Assembly: GCA_004020365.1 (NCBI GenBank)
Contig: SAQR01000016.1
Location: forward strand, 1-64,000
Direction: 5' to 3'
DNA length: 64,000 bases
Source: Mesorhizobium sp.
GTDB taxonomy: Bacteria; Pseudomonadota; Alphaproteobacteria; Rhizobiales; Rhizobiaceae
A program made the translations under genes and the position numbers. Each line of letters opens with the position of its first letter. The stretch's first letter is position 1. This document shows, one piece after another, positions 40,465 to 48,582 of this stretch. The notes below the pieces were generated by a model. That model did not search any database. It saw only the letters and a program-made list of their open reading frames with translations, and had not been told where the DNA came from.

Positions 40465-41775
40465 ATGGCCGATCTGTTCAGTGTCGATGAACCGGAAAAG
40501 GCGCCGCCCGGCAGGCCGCTTGCCGACCGGCTGCGTCCGCAGACCCTCGGCGAGGTCGTCGGCCAGGAGCATCTGACCGGACCCGACGGCGCGCTGACGC
40601 GGCTGATCGGCTCCGGCTCGCTCGGCTCGATGATCTTCTGGGGGCCGCCCGGGACGGGCAAGACCACGGTCGCGCGGCTGCTTGCCGGCGAAACCAGCCT
40701 TGCGTTCCAACAGATATCGGCGGTGTTTTCCGGTGTCGCCGACCTGAAGAGAGTGTTCGAGGCGGCCAAGCTGCGTCGCACCAACGGCCGTCAGACGCTG
40801 CTCTTCGTCGACGAGATCCATCGCTTCAACCGGGCTCAGCAGGACAGTTTTCTGCCTGTGATGGAAGACGGCACCGTCGTGCTGGTTGGCGCCACCACCG
40901 AAAACCCCTCTTTCGAACTGAATGCTGCGCTTCTATCCCGCGCCCGCGTGCTGGTCTTCCATTCGCTCGGTGAGGACAGCATCGCAAAACTGCTGGCGCG
41001 GGCCGAGGAGGCCGAGGGCAGGGCGCTGCCGCTCGACGACGAGGCGAGGGCGATGCTAATGCGCATGAGCGATGGCGATGGCCGCGCGGCGCTGACGCTG
41101 GCCGAAGAGGTCTGGCGCGCCGCCAAGTCAGGCGAGGTGTTCGGCACCGAGGGCCTGCAGCGCATCGTCCAGCGCCGCGCGCCGATCTACGACAAGGGCC
41201 AGGACGGCCACTACAATCTGATCTCGGCGCTGCACAAATCGGTGCGCGGCTCCGATCCGGATGCCGCCCTCTATTATCTCGCCCGCATGTTCGACGCCGG
41301 CGAGGATCCGCTCTATCTCGGCCGCCGGCTGGTGCGCATGGCGATGGAGGATATCGGGCTGGCCGACCCGCAGGCGCTGGTCATCGCCAATGCCGCCAAG
41401 GATGCCTACGACTATCTGGGCTCGCCGGAGGGCGAGCTCGCCTTCGCCGAGGCCACCGTCTATCTCGCCAGCGCGCCCAAATCCAACGCCGTCTACACCG
41501 CCTTCAAGGCCGCCACTCAGGCGGCGAAGGAGTTCGGCTCGCTGCTGCCGCCCAAACACATCCTCAACGCGCCGACCAAGCTGATGAAGGAAGAAGATTA
41601 CGGCGCCGGCTACCGTTACGACCACGACGAGCCGGACGCTTTTTCCGGACAGGATTATTTTCCGGAAAAGATGGGCCGCCGCACATTCTACGATCCGCCG
41701 GAGCGCGGTTTCGAGCGTGATATCAAGAAGCGGCTCGACTATTGGGCGAAGCTACGCGGCGAGCGAAAAAAGTAG
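40465..41775 (+). CDS. rarA: Replication-associated recombination protein A (MgsA/RarA)
   Basis: AAA+ ATPase that acts at stalled replication forks, related to clamp loaders and eukaryotic Wrnip1. The 436-residue protein has RPQTLGEVVGQEHL, Walker A GPPGTGKTT (about residues 59-67), Walker B FVDEIHRFN and sensor 1 GATTENPSF. The C-terminal part carries the tetramerisation region (AAKDAYDYLGSPEGELAFAE). It is 51 bases after the Do-family protease gene, as in other rhizobia. Confidence 0.95.
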   Translation: MADLFSVDEPEKAPPGRPLADRLRPQTLGEVVGQEHLTGPDGALTRLIGSGSLGSMIFWGPPGTGKTTVARLLAGETSLAFQQISAVFSGVADLKRVFEAAKLRRTNGRQTLLFVDEIHRFNRAQQDSFLPVMEDGTVVLVGATTENPSFELNAALLSRARVLVFHSLGEDSIAKLLARAEEAEGRALPLDDEARAMLMRMSDGDGRAALTLAEEVWRAAKSGEVFGTEGLQRIVQRRAPIYDKGQDGHYNLISALHKSVRGSDPDAALYYLARMFDAGEDPLYLGRRLVRMAMEDIGLADPQALVIANAAKDAYDYLGSPEGELAFAEATVYLASAPKSNAVYTAFKAATQAAKEFGSLLPPKHILNAPTKLMKEEDYGAGYRYDHDEPDAFSGQDYFPEKMGRRTFYDPPERGFERDIKKRLDYWAKLRGERKK

Positions 41776-41829
41776 GCCTGCCGAGTTCTGCAGCTCTCAC
41801 GCTTCGGCACGATATGTCCTCGGGCGGCA

Positions 41830-42900
41830 GTGTTGAACCATCGTCTTATAGCGGCATCGGCCCGCGATCCCGTAGAACGCCATGCGAGCAATGCTGCCGG
41901 GAGGTTGAAGCGGCATCTCGCTCCGGGAGAAGAGGTGAGCGGACGGCCAGCCCATCATGCGGATGTTGTCCAGGCAGCCATCGCCACCAGCGATGCCGCC
42001 CGTTCCGCGCTGATCGCCTCCTGGAGGCGTTCCCTTACATTGCATGGGCTCGATCCAGCAGAACGAAAGGCGCCGAGACGTCTGACAGAGGGTGAACTCA
42101 GGCAGGCGCGGCAACAAATGGAGCCGCTGCTTCGTGCTGCGGATGCGAGCCTCGATCGCCTGTATTTGGCAGTCGGCGGCATCGGTTGCTGCGTGATGCT
42201 TGCCGATCGCGACGGTATTCCGATCGAACGCCGAGGTGCTTCCGCCGATGACGACACGTTCGACGAATGGGGTCTGTGGACAGGCACGGTGTGGAGTGAG
42301 GACAGCGAAGGCACCAACGGGATCGGTACTTGCCTTGCCGATCAGCGCCCCCTTACCATTCACCGCGACCAGCACTTCTTCTCGCGCAACACGCTGCTCA
42401 GTTGTACGACTGCGCCGGTCTACGATCACGAAGGCAAGCTGGCGGCTGCGCTCGATGTGTCGTCATGCAGGTCAGATCTGACCGAAGACTTCGTCAACCT
42501 GATTTCCGTGGCAGTGGGCGATGCCGCACGTCGCATCGAAGCGGACAATTTTCGTCGGGCCTTTTCGAATGCCCGCATCCTGCTGGCGCCAGCGACTGAG
42601 TGCAGTTCCAGCACGCTGCTAGCTGTCGATGCCGATGATCTAGTGGTCGGTGCGACGCGTTCGGCGCGATTCGCTCTCGGCATCACTCAACAGGGCTTGA
42701 CCAAAGGACTGCCAGCCGCCGACATCCTCGGCGACTCCGCCAACGCCGCCGAAGAACTGTGCGAGGCAGAGCGCGGCGTGATCCAGCGGGCGATCACGCG
42801 TGTTAACGGCAATGTTTCTGCCGCTGCACATACTCTTGGTATTTCGCGCGCCACGCTCCATCGCAAGCTTGCCCGGTTCGGCATCCGGCGACCGCACTGA
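41830..42900 (+). CDS. GAF-Fis transcriptional regulator, AcoR-like without AAA+ domain
   Basis: A 356-residue regulator. A GAF-type sensor domain (about residues 75-225) contains WSEDSEGTNGIGTCLADQRP and FFSRNTLLSCTTAPVYDHEGK, motifs typical of AcoR/AcxR activators. A C-terminal Fis helix-turn-helix follows (VNGNVSAAAHTLGISRATLHRKL, split here as about residues 323-345). The central sigma-54-activating AAA+ domain (GAFTGA, Walker motifs) of AcoR is absent, and the linker is too short to hold it, so this protein should not open sigma-54 promoters itself. It starts at GTG 41830. The downstream aldehyde dehydrogenase gene is the likely target. Confidence 0.8.
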   Translation: MLNHRLIAASARDPVERHASNAAGRLKRHLAPGEEVSGRPAHHADVVQAAIATSDAARSALIASWRRSLTLHGLDPAERKAPRRLTEGELRQARQQMEPLLRAADASLDRLYLAVGGIGCCVMLADRDGIPIERRGASADDDTFDEWGLWTGTVWSEDSEGTNGIGTCLADQRPLTIHRDQHFFSRNTLLSCTTAPVYDHEGKLAAALDVSSCRSDLTEDFVNLISVAVGDAARRIEADNFRRAFSNARILLAPATECSSSTLLAVDADDLVVGATRSARFALGITQQGLTKGLPAADILGDSANAAEELCEAERGVIQRAITRVNGNVSAAAHTLGISRATLHRKLARFGIRRPH

Positions 42901-42917
42901 GTTTTTCAGACGCGAAC

Positions 42918-42937
42918 CTGTCGCAGAACTGCGACAG
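42918..42937. promoter_or_regulatory. Perfect 20-bp palindrome, likely operator
   Basis: CTGTCGCAG, AA, CTGCGACAG: a perfect inverted repeat starting 18 bases after the regulator's stop codon and 107 bases before the aldehyde dehydrogenase start. The half-site recurs as GCGACA near 43007. Its position suggests it is the binding site of the GAF-Fis regulator. No sigma-54 promoter was seen nearby. Confidence 0.55.
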
Positions 42938-43043
42938 TCGGCGTCGGCGACCGATTGGCAGGGGCTGACAAGCTCCGGGTCATGCGGCAACTCTTCCTCG
43001 TGCCGCGACACATTCGGTGGCGCCGGTTCCTGGGAGGAAAACA

Positions 43044-44561
43044 ATGAACAAAGTTGAATTATTCCGCACGGCCAAGGCCCCTTTCTCCAAGCGCTATGAC
43101 AACTACATCGGCGGCAAATGGGTTGCTCCGAAATCCGGAAGATACTTCGAGAATATCTCACCGGTGAACGGTCAACCGCTGGGCGAAATTGCCCGCTCAG
43201 ACGCTGCCGATATTGAGGCAGCGCTCGATGCCGCGCACAAGGCAAAAGATGCCTGGGGCCGCACCAGCGTAGCGGAGCGCGCGCTGATCCTGAACCGCAT
43301 AGCCGACCGCATGGAGGAAAACCTCGATCTTCTCGCGCTCGCCGAGACCTGGGACAATGGCAAGCCGATCCGCGAAACGACAGCCGCTGACCTGCCGCTC
43401 GCCATCGATCATTTCCGCTATTTTGCCGGGGCGCTTCGCGGCCAGGAGGGCAGCCTGTCCCAGATCGATGACGACACGGTCGCCTATCATTTTCATGAGC
43501 CGCTGGGCGTAGTCGGCCAGATCATCCCCTGGAACTTCCCGTTGCTGATGGCCTGCTGGAAGCTGGCACCGGCGCTCGCCGCCGGCAACTGTGTGGTGCT
43601 CAAGCCGGCCGAGCAGACGCCTGCCTCGATCCTGCTGTGGATTGACCTGATCGGCGATCTGCTGCCTGCCGGCGCGCTCAACATCGTCAACGGATTTGGC
43701 ATCGAGGCCGGCAAGCCGCTCGCGTCATCGCCGCGCATCGCCAAGATCGCTTTCACCGGCGAGACGACGACGGGCCGGCTGATCATGCAGTACGCCAGCC
43801 AGAATCTGATCCCGGTTACGCTGGAACTCGGCGGCAAATCCCCCAATATCTTCTTCAAGGACGTGACAGCCGAGGACGACGACTTCTTCGACAAGTCGAT
43901 AGAAGGCTTCGTCATGTTCGCGCTCAACCAGGGCGAGGTCTGTACCTGCCCGAGCCGTGCGCTGGTACATGAGACAATCTACGACCAGTTCATGGAACGC
44001 GCGTTGAAGCGCGTCGAGGCGATTGTCCAGGGTGACCCGCTCGATCCGGCGACCATGATCGGCGCGCAGGCATCGTCTGAACAACTGGCGAAGATCCTGT
44101 CCTATTTCGACATCGGGCGGCAGGAAGGTGCTGAGGTCCTGGCCGGCGGTTCACAGAACCATCTGCCCGGCGACTTGGCAGGCGGTTATTACGTCAACCC
44201 GACGGTGTTCAAGGGCCACAACAAGATGCGTGTCTTCCAGGAGGAGATCTTCGGGCCAGTGGTTTCGGTCACCACCTTCAAGGATGATGATGAGGCGCTA
44301 TCGATCGCCAATGACACGCTTTATGGGCTGGGGGCCGGCATCTGGAGCCGCGACGGCAACCGTGCCTATCGCTTCGGCCGCGCGATCCAGGCAGGTCGTG
44401 TGTGGACCAACTGCTACCACGCCTATCCGGCACATGCGGCGTTTGGCGGATACAAGCAGTCCGGGATTGGCCGCGAGACCCACAAGATGATGCTCGATCA
44501 CTATCAGCAGACGAAGAACATGCTGGTCAGCTACAGCCCTAAGAAGCTCGGTTTCTTCTGA
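43044..44561 (+). CDS. NAD-dependent aldehyde dehydrogenase (AldB/ExaC type)
   Basis: Oxidises an aldehyde, probably acetaldehyde or a similar short aldehyde, to the acid. The 505-residue protein shows the catalytic Cys300 in [11 protein letters not shown] and Glu261 in LELGGKSPN. It also has the NAD-binding [20 protein letters not shown] stretch. The ATG at 43044 follows GGGAGGAAAAC. The pairing with an upstream GAF-Fis regulator and a downstream DUF779 gene is a recurrent arrangement for alcohol/acetoin-linked aldehyde dehydrogenases. Confidence 0.92.
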   Translation: MNKVELFRTAKAPFSKRYDNYIGGKWVAPKSGRYFENISPVNGQPLGEIARSDAADIEAALDAAHKAKDAWGRTSVAERALILNRIADRMEENLDLLALAETWDNGKPIRETTAADLPLAIDHFRYFAGALRGQEGSLSQIDDDTVAYHFHEPLGVVGQIIPWNFPLLMACWKLAPALAAGNCVVLKPAEQTPASILLWIDLIGDLLPAGALNIVNGFGIEAGKPLASSPRIAKIAFTGETTTGRLIMQYASQNLIPVTLELGGKSPNIFFKDVTAEDDDFFDKSIEGFVMFALNQGEVCTCPSRALVHETIYDQFMERALKRVEAIVQGDPLDPATMIGAQASSEQLAKILSYFDIGRQEGAEVLAGGSQNHLPGDLAGGYYVNPTVFKGHNKMRVFQEEIFGPVVSVTTFKDDDEALSIANDTLYGLGAGIWSRDGNRAYRFGRAIQAGRVWTNCYHAYPAHAAFGGYKQSGIGRETHKMMLDHYQQTKNMLVSYSPKKLGFF

Positions 44562-44619
44562 TCGCTTGCCACGCTGGAGCGCGAGGCTCCTTCAGGCAGA
44601 TCATGCGTGATCACTGAAA

Positions 44620-44644
44620 GGGCGCGGTTGGCATCGCCGCGCCC
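44620..44644 (+). other. Hairpin between aldehyde dehydrogenase and DUF779 genes
   Basis: GGGCGCGG (44620-44627) pairs with CCGCGCCC (44637-44644). No T tract follows, so read-through to the DUF779 gene is expected; it may stabilise the upstream message. Confidence 0.4.
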
Positions 44645-44665
44645 CGATCATTTGAGGATGTCAGC

Positions 44666-45031
44666 ATGCTTGACAAAATTTCTTTGGGGAAAGTCTCGGC
44701 CACGCCGAGAGCCAAAACCTTCCTCGCGGAAATCATTGCCGATCACGGTCCGGTTCTCTTTCATCAGTCCGGCGGTTGCTGCGACGGTTCATCGCCCATG
44801 TGTTATCCGCAAGGCGATTTCATCGTTGGCGAGAATGACGTTTGGCTCGGCGATATCGGCGAAACTCCGGTCTATATCAGTGCTTCGCAGTATCAGGCGT
44901 GGAAACATACTGATTTGATCATCGACGTAGTGCCGGGCATGGGTGGCATGTTCTCACTCGACAATGGGCGTGAGAAGCGATTTCTGACGCGTTCAACAAT
45001 CTGTGCAGTCTTCCCGACGCCGAGCGCATAG
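44666..45031 (+). CDS. DUF779 domain-containing protein
   Basis: A 121-residue cytosolic protein with the DUF779 hallmark HQSGGCCDGSSPMCYP, a cysteine-rich segment that could bind metal. Family members usually stand next to aldehyde dehydrogenase genes, as here, and may protect or mature the enzyme, but their biochemical role is not established. GAGG stands a good distance before the ATG. Confidence 0.88.
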   Translation: MLDKISLGKVSATPRAKTFLAEIIADHGPVLFHQSGGCCDGSSPMCYPQGDFIVGENDVWLGDIGETPVYISASQYQAWKHTDLIIDVVPGMGGMFSLDNGREKRFLTRSTICAVFPTPSA

Positions 45032-45075
45032 GGCAGGGATTGACCGAGGTGATCCTGTAAGGCCAGTAAACGGCG

Positions 45076-45453
45076 ATGATCAATCTCCTCATCGTTGCCG
45101 CAGGCGGCGCTATTGGTGCCGGGCTCCGGCACGTCGTCAATTTCGTTGCGCTGCGTCTTGTCGGCCCGAATTTTCCCTGGGGCACGATGGCGATTAACAT
45201 TGTCGGCTCCTTTGCCATGGGCCTGTTCATCACGACCCTGGCGCGGCGCTACGGCGGATCGAACGAGCTTAGGCTGTTCGTCGCCACCGGCATCCTCGGC
45301 GGCTTCACCACTTTCTCTGCCTTTTCGCTCGACTTCGCGACGCTGTGGGAGCGTGGCGCGACCCTGCCGGCGTTCGGATATGCCTTTGCCAGCCTCATTG
45401 GCGCGATCATTGCGCTGTTTCTGGGTCTTTGGCTCGCAAGAAGCCTGCCTTAA
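45076..45453 (+). CDS. crcB: Fluoride ion channel CrcB/Fluc
   Basis: Small inner-membrane channel that exports fluoride as a dual-topology dimer. The 125-residue protein has four hydrophobic helices and the family motifs GGAIGAGLRHV, GTMAINIVGSFAMG and GGFTTFSAFSLD. No fluoride riboswitch could be seen in the 44 bases before it. Confidence 0.93.
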   Translation: MINLLIVAAGGAIGAGLRHVVNFVALRLVGPNFPWGTMAINIVGSFAMGLFITTLARRYGGSNELRLFVATGILGGFTTFSAFSLDFATLWERGATLPAFGYAFASLIGAIIALFLGLWLARSLP

Positions 45454-45468
45454 TGCTATTGCCCCCGC

Positions 45469-45518
45469 TTACAGCGCCGCGCGCCCCTTGGGACGCGCAA
45501 AGGACGCTGTAGCTTTTT
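45469..45518 (+). terminator. Rhizobial palindrome acting as terminator after crcB
   Basis: TTACAGCG at the left end and CGCTGTAG at the right end enclose nested complementary GC-rich segments (GCGCC.. and GGGACGCGC). The hairpin is followed by CTTTTTG. The sequence resembles a dispersed palindrome common in Mesorhizobium and here could end transcription of crcB. Confidence 0.6.
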
Positions 45519-45588
45519 GATTTTGCGCATCAGCCTTTTCAGAAAATCGATTTCAGGTCATGCGCTGGAAACGGGTAAAAACGAGACA

Positions 45589-46569
45589 ATGGCAGGCGTA
45601 GAACAGATCACGGTGGAGGCCGGCGAGGCGGGCATGCGGCTCGACCGCTGGTTCAAGACCCATTTTCCTGGTCTTGGCTTCGGCCATCTGCAAAAACTGC
45701 TGCGCTCCGGGCAGATCCGTGTCGATGGTGGCAGGGTTAAGGCCGATACCCGCGTCGAGCCGGGCCAGACGGTTCGCATTCCACCGCTCGAAGTCGACAA
45801 GAAGGGCGAGAGCCCGCTCACCGGTCACTCGATCCGCAACCAGGGCGACGCCGACGTTCTGGCCAAGATGCTGATCCATGAAGATCCGAAAGTGTTCGTG
45901 TTCAACAAGCCGGCCGGCCTTGCCGTCCAGGGGGGCTCAGGTGTCACCCGCAATGTCGACGACATGCTGGAAGCTTGGCGCAACCAAAAGGGCGAGAAAC
46001 CGCGTCTGGTGCACCGGCTCGACCGCGACACGTCAGGCGTGCTGGTCGTCGCCCGCACCAGGCTCGCCGCCATGAAGCTTGCCGAGGCGTTCCGGGCGCG
46101 TGAGACCAAGAAGACCTATTGGGCGCTGGTCAAGGGCGTTCCGCCGAAGCGCGAGGACAAGATCTCGACCTGGCTGATCAAGGAGCCGACGCCCGACGGC
46201 GACCGGGTGCGCGTCGCCAAGCACGGCGAAAAAGGCGCCGACCATGCGGTGTCTTATTACCGGATCGTCGAGCAGGCGGCTCAGACCCTGTCCTGGCTGG
46301 AGATGGAACCCTATACCGGCCGCACCCACCAGCTTCGCGTCCATGCCGCTCACATCGGCTGCCCGATCATCGGCGATCCCAAATATTTCGAGGCCGACAC
46401 CAATTGGGATTTCCCCGGCGGCATGCAGAACCGCTTGCATCTGCACGCGCGCCGCATCGTCATCCCGCATCCCGACAAGGGTTTTATCGACGTCACCGCA
46501 CCGATGCCGCCGCATATGCGCCAGAGCTGGAACCTGCTCGGCTTCGACGACGCCAGTGCGGAGGATTAG
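45589..46569 (+). CDS. rluC: RluC-type 23S rRNA pseudouridine synthase
   Basis: Converts uridines in 23S rRNA to pseudouridine. The 326-residue protein has an N-terminal S4 RNA-binding domain (MRLDRWFKTHFPGLGFGHLQ) and the catalytic RluA-family motif HRLDRDTSG with Asp145. YTGRTHQLRVHAAHIGCPI is the second family signature. The ATG at 45589 was chosen for the family-like N terminus; longer in-frame starts enter the repeat region. The exact rRNA target is inferred from similarity to RluC. Confidence 0.9.
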   Translation: MAGVEQITVEAGEAGMRLDRWFKTHFPGLGFGHLQKLLRSGQIRVDGGRVKADTRVEPGQTVRIPPLEVDKKGESPLTGHSIRNQGDADVLAKMLIHEDPKVFVFNKPAGLAVQGGSGVTRNVDDMLEAWRNQKGEKPRLVHRLDRDTSGVLVVARTRLAAMKLAEAFRARETKKTYWALVKGVPPKREDKISTWLIKEPTPDGDRVRVAKHGEKGADHAVSYYRIVEQAAQTLSWLEMEPYTGRTHQLRVHAAHIGCPIIGDPKYFEADTNWDFPGGMQNRLHLHARRIVIPHPDKGFIDVTAPMPPHMRQSWNLLGFDDASAED

Positions 46570-46574
46570 GTCGA

Positions 46575-47495
46575 GTGGGTATCGCCACCGATACGCTCGA
46601 CCGCCGCGACAGGGTCGACATGGCCGCCGCCGCTATCATGGTCGGGCTGACCTTTTCCTGGGGGCTTAACTACGTCGCCGCCAAGATCTCCTATGCCGGC
46701 TACGACCCTGTTTTCCTGTCGATCGCACGGTCGGTCATTGGCGGGCTGTGCGTCCTCGCCTGGTGCCGATGGCGCGATATTGTGCTGTTCAGCCGCGACG
46801 GGACTCTTGTCGCCGGCATTCTGGCGGGCGCGCTTTTTGGTCTCGAATTCGTGTTTCTCTATGTCGGGCTCGAGCAGACGACCGTCGCGCGCAACACCTT
46901 GCTGGTCAACACCATGCCGTTCTGGGTGCTGGTCGGCGGGCATTTCCTGCTGAACGAACGCATCACCGCGCGCCGGCTCGTCGGTCTTCTGCTCGCTTTC
47001 GCTGGCCTGGTCGCGGTGTTCTCCGATCAGTTGAGCGCCGATAGCGGTGCGACTCTGATTGGTGATCTGCTCAGTCTCGGCGCCGGCATTTTGTGGGCCT
47101 TGACCTATATCGTCATCAAGCGGACGAAATTGGCTGAAACCAGCGCCGAGAAGTTGCTGCTCTATCAATTGGCGGGCGCTGCGATGGTCGGCGCCTTGGT
47201 GCTGCCTTTCGCCGGGCCGCCCGTTCGCGACTTCGCCGCTTTGCCGACCTTGGCCTTGCTTTTCCAGGCCGTCTACATCGTCGCCTTCACCTATGTGCTG
47301 TGGTTCTGGCTGCTGCGGCGCTATCCGGCATCGGGCCTGTCGAGTTTTACCTTCCTGTCGCCGGTGTTCGGCGTGCTGTGCGGCGCCATCTTCTTGAACG
47401 AGCCGCTGACCATCCGTATTTTCCTGGCACTCGGCCTCATCGCAGCCGGTCTGATCATTGTGAATCGGCCGGCCCGAAAACAGATCCCCGGATGA
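46575..47495 (+). CDS. EamA/DMT-family transporter
   Basis: Ten-helix inner-membrane exporter of the drug/metabolite transporter superfamily, 306 residues, made of two EamA repeats (about residues 14-148 and 160-298). Substrate unknown. It starts at GTG 46575, 5 bases after the rluC stop, and its stop overlaps the next start (ATGA), so rluC, this gene and the ATP12 gene form one unit. Confidence 0.85.
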   Translation: MGIATDTLDRRDRVDMAAAAIMVGLTFSWGLNYVAAKISYAGYDPVFLSIARSVIGGLCVLAWCRWRDIVLFSRDGTLVAGILAGALFGLEFVFLYVGLEQTTVARNTLLVNTMPFWVLVGGHFLLNERITARRLVGLLLAFAGLVAVFSDQLSADSGATLIGDLLSLGAGILWALTYIVIKRTKLAETSAEKLLLYQLAGAAMVGALVLPFAGPPVRDFAALPTLALLFQAVYIVAFTYVLWFWLLRRYPASGLSSFTFLSPVFGVLCGAIFLNEPLTIRIFLALGLIAAGLIIVNRPARKQIPG

Positions 47496-48298
47496 AAGGC
47501 TCCGGCATGCGCGATATTCTCAATGACCTCGAAGCGGGAAAGCAGCTCTCCGATCCGGATCCGGTACGCCGTGCCCAGATCCAGATGAAGACGCACCTGC
47601 CGAAACGCTTCTACAAAGCCGTCTCGGTCGTATCGGCCGAAGCTGGTTTTGCCGTTCATCTCGATGGCAAGCCGGTCCGCACGCCGGGTAAAGCGCTTCT
47701 GATCCTGCCGACCGAAAAAGCCGCCGCTCTGGTCGCCGGCGAGTTCGCTGCGCAAGCCGAGACGATCGACCCGATGACGATGCCGGTCATGCGTCTGGTC
47801 AACACGGCCATCGACGGCGTCGCCAGCGACCCGCAGGCGGTTTTGGAAGACATCCTGCGCTTTGCCTCGTCCGACCTGCTCTGCTATCGCGCCGACTCCC
47901 CCCAGGGGCTGGTCGATCGGCAGAACGAATATTGGGATCCAGTCATCGATTGGGCGCGGAGTGCGCTCGGCGCCCGGTTTCACCTCGCCGAAGGGGTGAT
48001 CCATGTCGAGCAGCCGCGCGAGAGCATCGCGGTGCTCGGCGTTCATCTTGCCCAGCGTGCCGACCCGCTCCGGCTTGCCGCCATCCACGTCATGACGTCG
48101 CTGACCGGATCGGCGCTGCTGGCGCTGGCCGTCGATTTCGGCGAGATCGACGGCGAGGCGGCCTGGGTCGCCGGCCATGTCGACGAGGACTGGCAGGCCG
48201 AGCACTGGGGCCATGACGCGGAGGCCGTCGCCCGCCGTGCCCACCGCAAGCGCGACATGATGGCCGCCGCCGGTCTCCTCGAGGCGCTCAAGGGCTGA
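47492..48298 (+). CDS. ATP12-family F1-ATPase assembly chaperone
   Basis: A 268-residue member of the ATP12 family, which binds the F1 alpha subunit during ATP synthase assembly in mitochondria; alphaproteobacterial homologues are thought to do the same. The family stretch around RFYKAVSVVSAEAGFAVHLD and the LLCYRADSPQGLVDRQNEYW region are present. Its ATG at 47492 overlaps the preceding stop; ATG 47507 (MRDILNDLEAG) is an alternative start. Confidence 0.88.
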   Translation: MKGSGMRDILNDLEAGKQLSDPDPVRRAQIQMKTHLPKRFYKAVSVVSAEAGFAVHLDGKPVRTPGKALLILPTEKAAALVAGEFAAQAETIDPMTMPVMRLVNTAIDGVASDPQAVLEDILRFASSDLLCYRADSPQGLVDRQNEYWDPVIDWARSALGARFHLAEGVIHVEQPRESIAVLGVHLAQRADPLRLAAIHVMTSLTGSALLALAVDFGEIDGEAAWVAGHVDEDWQAEHWGHDAEAVARRAHRKRDMMAAAGLLEALKG

Positions 48299-48390
48299 CG
48301 GCAATCGCCGCGCTCATTCGTTTCGTGTTGCCATTTGAGCGACGTGCGTTCCAGTTGAACGTGCAAAGTACACTCTAACACTTTGAATCC

Positions 48391-48438
48391 ATGCATCGTG
48401 CTTCCCGAAGATCGATTCCGATGTTCGGGCCGATGCAT
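48391..48438. repeat. ATGCATCG palindrome in the ATP12-MFS gap
   Basis: Outer arms ATGCATCG (48391-48398) and CGATGCAT (48431-48438) and inner arms CCCGAA (48404-48409) and TTCGGG (48424-48429) fold into a nested hairpin. It resembles dispersed rhizobial palindromes. The remaining part of the 284-base gap shows nothing else clear; the MFS promoter must lie in it. Confidence 0.6.
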
Positions 48439-48582
48439 TGGACCAAAGTCATAATCCCAAAGGCGGGCTGCCTCTGGGCGGCACTTTCTGTCACTTCTCG
48501 CGGCGATAGCTGCCCGAGTTCGTGTCCACAGGCGACACCGCGCAGCATCAAGCACAGCGAGATGTCACGGGAGGACGAATTC

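Noticed and set aside
42900-43043. Sigma-54 promoter for the aldehyde dehydrogenase
   Set aside because: TGGCAG near 42957 has no GC-containing -12 box at the correct distance; the regulator also lacks the needed ATPase domain.
45032-45075. Possible fluoride riboswitch before crcB
   Set aside because: The 44-base gap is too short and lacks the conserved riboswitch segments.
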